From Phytoseiulus persimilis (taxonomy: Eukaryota; Arthropoda; Arachnida; Mesostigmata; Phytoseiidae): a stretch of DNA of 64,000 nucleotides. How positions within the stretch are numbered: the stretch's first letter is position 1; each line of letters begins with the position of its first letter. This document shows, piece by piece, positions 55,989-64,000 of the stretch. The notes under the pieces were generated by a model that saw nothing but the letters and a program-made list of their open reading frames with translations, was not told the DNA's origin and did not search any database. The stretch covers positions 1,178,001 to 1,242,000 of the forward strand of contig CM075101.1 in assembly GCA_037576195.1 (NCBI GenBank). The letters are read 5' to 3'. Position numbers and translations under genes: made by a program.

Positions 55989-58900
55989 CTACATTCGACT
56001 GCTCTGCACCGCGTTCAGCTCGTTGTCGTCGTCGTCGTCATCATCGACTCCACCGACTGGAACTCGGATCCCACGAGCAGCCAGTACAGCTCCGACGGAC
56101 GACTCACGACTGTCTCCTTTGATACACTCTTTGCTGCTTCGATTTCCAGCTTCCAAATCCAGAATGTCCGGGCGCTTGCGATAGAGGAAAGATTGGAACG
56201 ATCGACCAAGTAAAGAGGCGTTGCCGGGAGAGGCTGCGAACTCCGCTCGCGGTGAAGGCAAGTTGCGAGCGATTCCGAGTCCTGGAACTTCTCCACTCAG
56301 AGAGTCTCCAGAGGTTGGGGGAGACGGAGTCAGTAGGACCGGCAGTGAATGCCTCCGATTCGGAGTACCTGCTGATCGGATTGAGCGAGTTGAAGAGAGT
56401 CTGAGATTTCTCGCCATCGATTCGTGGAGCGTTCGGGTCGTTTGACATTCATCGATCCCATGAGAGCGGAACGTACCGGGTACAGTCAAGGCGACTCCTT
56501 GACTCGAGTCTGCTGAGTCTTCCCTGCAGAACGACAGAAGGTCTCGCTCAGTGTCTTCAAGGAGTTGCTTCGTTCTGTAAAGGTTTTGAGTGGACTCCTC
56601 TTTGAGAACTTCGACGAGCGTCAGAAGGCGTTCGATTTCTCCGCTCTCGCTGCCTTCACTGCTCGGGTGTTCCACAATGGTGACTCTGGTTCCCGGTCGG
56701 GTGCCGGGAAGTCTATAACTGCCGTCTCGTTCAGCCTCCTCTACCATATTACCTGAAGAAAAGAAAACTGCCTCCAATTTCCGACCTGATCGTATGTGGC
56801 TCAGCTGCATGGGTGCAATCGTCAGATGAGAATCAGAGGATCGAATGTCTCTACCGAAAGAGCGGCACTTCTTCGGTGACGGTCGAGTTTTACGCTGCTT
56901 CACAGCGAATTCCTGAAGAATCTTCTGCATTTCATCAAGTCGGGCTCCGAGTTTCTGTTGTGTGTTTTGGAAGCTTGAGGAGAGACGGTGTTCCATGCGA
57001 CGCACCTGCAGGAACGATCAGGGTCAACTTCCGGGAAGCCCGTCCCAATTTCTCATTTGTGAAAACGCGTACCTTCTTCGAGCGCATTGCTCTACTTATG
57101 TAGTTAAGGATCATAGCCAGGTAACCAAGTCCAAATATGATCCATAGCACAACCGCAGCCTTGTAAATCCAGATGTAGTCGCCTTCGAAATTGCCTGGTA
57201 GAACAAAATTATTCGGCGCCTCTGTCTGGCTCGAATCATGGGTCCGACGAAATTCCTGGTAAGCATATGGCATGTCCACGGCGACTAAATGTATGAAAAG
57301 ATCAGAAATCGTTTAAATTCACCTGCGACGTAGTCGCCAAAACCGATCGTGGCGAGGGAAATGAAGCAATAGTATAAAGCTTCCAGATAGGTCCAGCCTT
57401 CGATGTACATGAAGAGTCCGGCGGGTAGAATCAAGAAAACGACCAGCCAGGGGACGAGGAACGTAGCTGCATTGACTGCCAGAGCAATCTTTGATGTGTA
57501 AACCTATAAAGAATGAATGATGGTCCCAAGAGGATACAGACAGCATCTCTTCACTCGAACCTTGAAGTTCAGCCGTCATTCGTCGATGTGAACCCCTTAT
57601 CAACATTTTCACGAACTTGAGGAACTGGATTGCATTTTTCTCTTTGTTCGTTTGAGCGTTCGGCTCCGAAATACAGATGGCGAGACCACCCAGGAATCCG
57701 GCTGGCTCTCAGATTACGCTCCTGGGAAGCATCCTAAGGCGTCAGCGTTTGGAAAACCAATGCCTCATCGTCCGCCATGAGGGCTGAAACGATGAAGCAA
57801 GGTCCCGTCGAGGACATGGAACCACTCTTTTTCGGAATTCTCTTCCGACGCTTGGCGGCCGATTTGGCTTGAATCCAACAGCAGGGAAACAAATCTGGGA
57901 CGATACTATGATATCCAAGCTTGGTGTGGTAAACTTCCCGCTCAATTCCAGGAAAGTGGGTGGTGACCGAATATTCAACGATAAATCAATCGACTCATTA
58001 TTCTATTCGACTATTCATTATTCACCTTGGTGGAGCCAATTTCGTTACTCGAGCGTGTTCCTCGACCTTCGAGCCGTCGCTTCTTCGGCGCTGAGAGTAC
58101 ACATGAGCCTGTCCGCTCGCCGGAAAGCGCTTTCTCCGCACACCATTGAGTGGCGGATACGGAGTCTTTGGAGTGAAACGTGTTTCCCAGGTAAAAAAAA
58201 CGCGGTGTTCTCCCGGATCTCAACCTATGAGAAAGGACAGAGTCTGGTTCGGCCATTCCGGAGTGCTCTCAGGAGGAGGCTCCACCGTGCCGCGCTTCAG
58301 CGGGGCTGAGTACGGACGTCTTTGAGTTCCGATAGAAGTTACTTTCAGGGCCGGCCTTACGGCAAATGGCCCGAGCGAAAATCTCCGCAGCGCCTCTCAG
58401 AGACAGTATTGATAGAGGAGCTCACTGATGCAGGACAGGCATACTTCTTGCGAGACCCATCGCCAATCGCTGATGTATTGGATCACTGGCACACTACAGA
58501 TGAGAAAAATTCAATCTGAGAGCCAAACTCCGTGGGAAGAGAAAAACTATTTTTAAGGAAAAATTCACGGGCCTCATGTGATGCGAACTCGGGAAGCACG
58601 TCAGGAGATCTAAAGACCTCGCAACGTCTTGCTCTATGGACAGCACTGGTAGTGATCACTCGTAAACGATCATCTGACATGGTTGATCTCAAATAAGTTT
58701 TGATGAGCTTCAGTTTCGAAAAACTTCCCTCACTGCAAGCCACAGTCACTGGGAGTGTCAACAAAGTGCGCCCCGACACAGTATGCGTCCCGGGCGATCG
58801 CCCGTGTCGCATCAATCGCGGATGAAGTCGCGGCTATCGCTTTCTAGGAAGCGATAGCCGCTGTTTGCGGAGCTCGTCCCTCCATGGCATTGAAGAGTTA

Positions 58901-61900
58901 TCCACGGACGGAAACGCACGTATATATCACGCTCTGGAGGACAACCTGGGGGCATGCGATACTCCTGACGCAGATCGGGCCATGTGCCACGAATGATGTA
59001 TCACTAGCTCTGGAATAGAGGGCGGACACCGGATCCAAATCGACTGACATCGAGGGAATGCTACGATAGGGAGAAAAAGCATCAGAATTCCGATGGGAAG
59101 TTCCAACCGGTGAAAATCGACGATCAACTGAAGCGGCTTTCGAGGCTGGAACGTCGCCCTTATGGCTGTTGTTCAGAATGCAAGGAGCAGTAGTTAGTCC
59201 GGAGATAGCCGATCATGAAACTCGAACTCAACTTCTTTGGAATCGATCTCAAGCAACCAATCCCAAGGAGACGAGAGACTGAAACGGGGTTCAAACCGAC
59301 CGAAAATTTCTTTTTCGAGCCCGCTCTCCAGAAACCCAAGAAGAACGAGGTGAGCGAATCAAAGTTGATCGACAACGCCGGAGTCAGCATGCATCGCACA
59401 AACATCGTGAAGGTCGAGCTGTGCCCGGGTATGCGCGATTCAATGTTCGAGCTGATCAAAGACGCGGAACTCGGTTCGGGTCTCGAAAATATCAGGTAGA
59501 TAGTTGACCTAGAACTCTCAAGTTGAAATTTCCGCTTGGAAAGCGAACATTGACGGAATACGAGACCCAACTCGAGCGAAAGCCACGAGGGGCGAGTGAC
59601 GAGCTCGCGCCGGAGTGTAGTGGTGGTTTTTCAGTCTTGTGGTTTTTCTCGACGAAGATCATGACCGACCCACGAAAAACAGCCGCAGCTCTCGGGATGC
59701 GTTCGCGTCCGTCTAGCCTTCGTCCGCTGCTTTCGGCATCCATGAGTAGCTACGTTTCGTGAGGAGAACTGTTTGAGGGAGTTCAAAACACCGATTGCTA
59801 CTTTGTGCGCTTGAGCCTCATCGATGCTCTGGCAATCAACGCCGCTTCCTGCGCTCGCGGAGCATTCCGGCCTAATCTCAACAGCAACTGAACATGGAAC
59901 CGGTACTTCCAGAAGGAACGGAGTGCCACCTGCGCAGGCACAAAGCTCGTCATAATTTGAAGTCGGCTCAGGAATCAGATCCGAGACAACTCAGCGAGGG
60001 ATCCTGAAATACTTGCAAACGACCCGAGCTCTCCCTTCGAGTCAGGAACGGTCCCTAAACGCGGTTTTCCCAAAAGCGTTGGAAAGTTTCTCCGCATGAA
60101 CAGATATCGACGGTAACGGGTGAGGCCAGCTCTCCGTAGCGTCATCCACCTCGCGAAATACTGCGCCGCCTATGAAACAGTGAGCGAGACGCGGCAATCG
60201 CGAGATCATGACCAAGAGTTCCGCGATGCCCCCCTCCCTAATGCCATCCCCGGGCATCATCTACCCTGGGCAATGCGCCTCCCCCTCCCCTCAACCTCTA
60301 GTGATGGCCCGTGAAGTGCGTTCTGGGAACGCTCGGCCCACCTCTAGGTTTGTTCTGGAACATGTTTATAAGGATCCGACCAAGCGGGTGATTCCCATTA
60401 TACTTCTGGAATGGTGGGTTAGATGGAGGATGCCCTTGAATGAAGTTGGGCACATGTTTTGCTGGAATTTGGGCATTGATTCGAAGTGGGTCGTTATGAT
60501 GGGATTCTCTCGCCCCGACGCAGAGTAATATCTCCGTGAGAGGATCATGACCCTACTCCTCGGCTCTTGCATACCAGTATTCATTTCGGTGAGCCTATCG
60601 CTCGAGGCTCCTCTCGCAAAAACGGAAAGGAATGCCCCCAAGATTCTCCCAAGAACCGTAATCGTACGCGAGTCCGATGAATGACGCCTGAACTCCCAGA
60701 TGAGATCCCAGAATTCTCATACCTTTCTAGCAGCATTGATTCGCTTCACAAGATGTTTGCTAAAATGATCACCGATGGCAGCGAGCAAGATACCTTGAAT
60801 GAAATGCATAGCTTGAGATCCGGATGCTACGGTGGATCGGAATTGGCCCAGCGGTGATTGTTCCACCGAGAGGATTTCCGCCAGAGCCGTGATCGCTTGC
60901 CGACTCACCAGTAAGAGGGACGCCTATCATAGCGTACGCAACACAGAACAGTCTTCCAGACACCGTTGACGGCGACACGTGCCCATACCCTATGGTCGTG
61001 ACCACCGTTATCGCGAAGAAAAATGAGTTATAAAAATTCCAATTCACGTTGGTTTCGCGTCCTGACATGTCGAGCAAATTGCGAGATCGGGCATTTGCTA
61101 ATTGTCGTATCATGTCAACCATTTCTCGTTTCGTGAAGTTCGGATGATGCAGCTCCTCGAGCTTGTCTGCAATATCCAATGACCCGAATCACTGACGGTT
61201 CTCTCAGTCCTGACGACACATCGTGGATCCTTTCAGACACGGATCGCTAAAAGAAACCTGCGTTCCAGAGAAAGAGTAATCATCGAATCTGTCGATTGAA
61301 CCAACAGAATCGGAGCACAAAACGCCGGATCACTCACCAAAGAATTTTCTTCTCAGTTGAACGAGTTTAGCCCTAGTTTCGATTTCTTGAGGACCTTCGA
61401 CGGCCATAAAAACAGCACCACCAATCACAACGAAGAGAATGAAGACGACGAGCAGAGCGACAACCTCCTTCTTGCTCATGGCAATCGCCTGGTTCGAAAT
61501 TAGAATGGACTCAGCTGAAGGACAGATAGTGGAAATGTACCATGCTCCGACTTTTTCTTAAATCATACTTCATTGGCAGCGGTCGTCGGCCGCACGGTGA
61601 CGGAACAATGATTTTATAGACAAACATCTCTGGTTTTGACACTTCTCGGGATTTTTTTTTCCAGACAAGTGCGGCCAATGGGTTGATGACGATGAAGTTC
61701 TGAGTGCTGTGATGTTTTCGGACGCATCTGGGGACTGACGGACCGGCCTCTGCTTGATTGAGCGGAAGTAGTTCCTGGAGCGACGTTGCGAGCGCAGTCC
61801 GGCTGAGCAACGTCGTTGAAGCCGCTGATCGCCAGAAGCACGCCGTGAGTGTTCTTCTCGCTGTCCCAAACGACGCAGAAAACGTCACTCATCCAGTACT

Positions 61901-63327
61901 CATCACAAACCCACGTAAGAGTGGGGAGCGCGGGTGATCAAATCGAGTTGCGAGTTGTAACGCGAAATTCGAGTTGATAAAGGGGTTGCCGCACAACGAA
62001 GAATATTATCCCCCTCGGGCGGCGGCTTCCGTTTTCTAGGGGATCACGAGGAGCTTCGACTTGAGGTGTCTCGGACCGATTCCAGGTCTCGGATGAGACT
62101 GAAAGTTTCGGCTCTCGAGGCCTGATGACCATCGCTGCTCGCATGCCGAAGGCTCGCAACTGATGAGCAATGACAAATTCTGAGCTCTGACCGCACAGAA
62201 ACGAAATACCGAGTCGGAGTGATTGTGATGATCACCAGAGAATCACATCTTCAGTCAGCTCCACCTCATCAGCTTGCTGAAGGCCAGGAGAGTGCTCCCA
62301 AAGCTGATTTGTCCACAATGAGTGACCATGAGATGCTCAACTTACACTCAGTCGCTCCTCTCCGACGAGGAGCCGCATCGGTATCGTTTATATCGCTATC
62401 AGTGCTGATTCTACTCAATAATCAATTTGCGGCAAAGCTCAGCAGGTGCATAATTCAGGATCGCAAATTATACCTCATTCTTTGGTAACATGGTGAGCTC
62501 CGAGCCTGGGGTACCTCGCACTCACGAATAACATAATGCGTGACACATTGGCATCATTCCCCGACGGCGGATCCCTCGATTCCGAGGCGGCTTCTTCGAG
62601 TTCGCAAAGATCCTTATAGTCAGGCAAGTACACGGCGTTTGGAACAGCTTCGATCGTATCGAAAAACATACGGAAAGGCGAACATGATGTTGTCAACCTT
62701 TCTGGTGGACACTTGTAGCGCTCGCGAGCTCTAGGGAACTTTTGTTGTGTTCGTCTCATCTCTGATGACCCTGTTCACTGAGAAGACTGTTCTCTCTGGT
62801 CAGTATCGGAAGAGCACGCACCACCCTCCCGCTCGACTGAGCTCGTCTCAAATTCTACCCTGGGCTCGCTTGTAGAAGCACTACGGTTCGAAGGTATCGG
62901 TTTTGCGCGCGAAACTGTCTCATCTTCATCACCAGTAACTTCGAATTCGTTCAGAAACTTCGAATGCTCCCATCATATTTGGCAACTCCGATCGAGAATG
63001 TAGGACGGTGATGGGGGCGTTCTGAGGTTTTCGACTGAAGAAGTTCCCCCAATGAGCCTTCAACACCCAGGCTGTTTCCGCGATGCTAACTCAGCGATGG
63101 GGACCTCCGGATCGTCTGCGTTTGAACGAGCATTTCCCTAAGATACTCGAAGAACTTACATCGGACGGGAAAGGGGTGCCTGGCTCCAGTTTTTCGAGGA
63201 AATGCACAGTTTTTTTCGCTTTCTTCGGCTTCTCGTTCTCAGTGGACAAAATAGTTGCATCGCCATGTGCCTTCTTCGTGTCACCATCGCCACCGTGCAG
63301 GGTCTGTACGCTCGGTACTTTACACAT
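55989..63327 (-). CDS. Two-pore-domain potassium channel (KCNK/K2P family)
   Basis: Core exons: 61488-61338, 61166-60909, 60793-60723, 57503-57323, 57284-57073 and 57005-55989. Two upstream exons, 63327-63160 and 62759-62526, join in phase and are inferred; total about 763 residues. From [16 protein letters not shown] alone it would be 626. TM1 [19 protein letters not shown]; pore 1 [16 protein letters not shown]2 with [17 protein letters not shown]3 [15 protein letters not shown]; pore 2 [15 protein letters not shown]4 [19 protein letters not shown]. Both selectivity filters (GYG, GFG) are intact. A 350-residue cytosolic tail follows, with a coiled-coil-like start ([20 protein letters not shown]) and a seven-Asp run near the end. 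Expected role: background K+ leak setting the resting potential. The subfamily is closest to TREK/TALK-like by eye. Confidence 0.9.
58486..58776 (-). mobile_element. hAT-family transposase fragment (C-terminal dimerisation domain)
   Basis: The frame reads [20 protein letters not shown] then [20 protein letters not shown]. The pattern L-T-x-P-V-T-x-A-x-x-E-R/G-S-F-S-x-L-x-x-I-K-x-Y-L-R-S-T-M is the well-known hAT C-terminal dimerisation motif, as in ZMYM1-like and Ac-type transposases. The usual E-R-S is E-G-S here. No DDE catalytic region is found nearby, so only the tail of the gene remains. It lies in the K2P intron on the same strand. Confidence 0.72.
59215..59499 (+). other. Unrecognised small open frame in the K2P intron
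   Basis: A 94-codon frame from ATG ([20 protein letters not shown]; then [20 protein letters not shown]; later [20 protein letters not shown]). It is charged and balanced in composition, unlike the low-complexity frames nearby, and antisense to the channel gene. No family is recognised. It could be a nested small gene, an exon of a decayed element, or chance. Confidence 0.3.
61489..62525 (-). other. Intron or 5' region of the K2P gene
   Basis: This 1037-bp stretch separates the TM1 exon from the inferred upstream exon. Open frames inside are shadows or unrecognised. If the upstream exons are wrong, this is the channel's promoter and 5' UTR. Confidence 0.4.
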
Positions 63328-64000
63328 TGCGAAAACTCTACAAAACTCAACTGAAACGAATGGGAAGATGGTAAAAACTGAAAATGAAATACCTCGAGAA
63401 ACTTTGAGAATAACAGAAGAACGAAAAAGAATGCCTGTGCTCCTCAAGCGGGTAGCATCATAGATGACTGTGAGTTCAAGTCGAGGAAGTCGCGATCGAA
63501 TACTCCTAGAGAGTGGAAGAGGAATACCAGTCCCCCAGTTCGAAATCGCTTTCAAGATCGTGTTGCGAGTTTAAGTGTGCGTGTGCAGCAATCAAAGAAT
63601 GCGATCCCGGAGAATCAGCAGAACCCGTCAAGCCGTCGTTCTACTCCGGAGAAATCAGAGCTAGGGGGAGGGGTGGTCAGAATGACAACCGGTTGTTTGA
63701 CGGTTTATCCAGCGATTTGCGCCCTCTGAACACACTCCATGATCATTATGTAAAAATCGCGTCGCAACTGACGCCCCGTTGAAAACGTGGAATGCTTTTC
63801 CAAGGGAGTCTCATAGCGACGCGCCAGCTCCTCATGCGGGCGATTTCATTGAATCAACAGGAAATCTTCTGTTGACTCGCATGGATCTATACACGAAGCT
63901 ATCCACTTGCTTTTAGAATGTGTCATCCGATTCCCGAGGGCAACGAGATGTATCTTTGGTCTGACTTTTTGCTGTACTCGGAGAAGTTCACTCCCAATCC
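63328..64000. other. Right end of window upstream of the K2P gene
   Basis: 673 bp with no recognised gene. A plus-strand frame at about 63513-63782 (CACAAIKECDPGESAEPVKP) matches nothing known to me. The K2P promoter is expected here if the inferred first exon is right. Confidence 0.35.

Larger units (their letters stand above)
57504..60722 (-). other. 3.2-kb central intron of the K2P gene
   Basis: It lies between the TM2 exon and the TM3 exon. It holds a hAT transposase fragment (58486-58776), an unrecognised plus-strand open frame (59215-59499) and another at about 60342-60528. Otherwise nothing is recognised. Confidence 0.75.

Overview
The window is a stretch of animal nuclear genome. It holds nine recognisable intron-containing protein genes on both strands, with short GT-AG introns (mostly about 60-200 bp) and modest intergenic gaps. 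Gene content (Integrator, PP4, RECQ1-type helicase, flotillin-2, K2P channel, SLC16 transporter) and the compact intron style fit an arthropod. A small mite (Acari, Parasitiformes type) is my best guess, but that is inference from style and not a phylogenetic result. No bacterial operon, CRISPR array, rRNA or convincing tRNA is visible.

Layout. 0-12 kb is gene-dense: a CRAL-TRIO lipid-transfer protein (+, 5' end cut by the window), NOP2 rRNA methyltransferase (-), NDUFS8 of complex I (+), DPH6 diphthamide synthetase (-), INTS10 (+) and the PP4 catalytic subunit (-). NOP2/NDUFS8 and DPH6/INTS10 are divergent pairs with 0.5-0.7 kb between their start codons. INTS10/PP4C and NDUFS8/DPH6 are convergent pairs. 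12-19 kb carries flotillin-2 (+) with a long first intron. 20.9-33.0 kb is a RECQ1-type helicase (-) whose second intron is about 8.8 kb. 36-39 kb is an Arkadia-like SIM-RING E3 ligase (+), 43-45.2 kb is 6-phosphogluconate dehydrogenase (+), 47.9-52.6 kb is an SLC16 monocarboxylate-type transporter (+), and 56-63.3 kb is a two-pore-domain potassium channel (-).

The most notable non-genic structure lies in the long RECQ1 intron. A 6.1-kb element at 24242-30360 has Helitron-type ends: 5' TC after a host A, and a 3' hairpin running into CTAG before a host T. It is almost filled with a 45-bp minisatellite that shows large higher-order duplications (offsets of 1059 and 2042 bp). Degenerate 45-bp repeats of the same family lie outside both ends in the opposite orientation. 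Because 45 is a multiple of 3, the array throws up long open frames on both strands that I regard as spurious.

Other mobile-element traces are a LINE ORF2-tail-like fragment (31.1-31.4 kb) and the C-terminal piece of a hAT-type transposase inside a K2P intron (58.5-58.8 kb). The genes are mostly unrelated housekeeping genes that do not form a pathway together. Exon coordinates were derived by hand from reading frame, GT-AG sites and remembered family sequences, so no splice site has been tested against transcripts.
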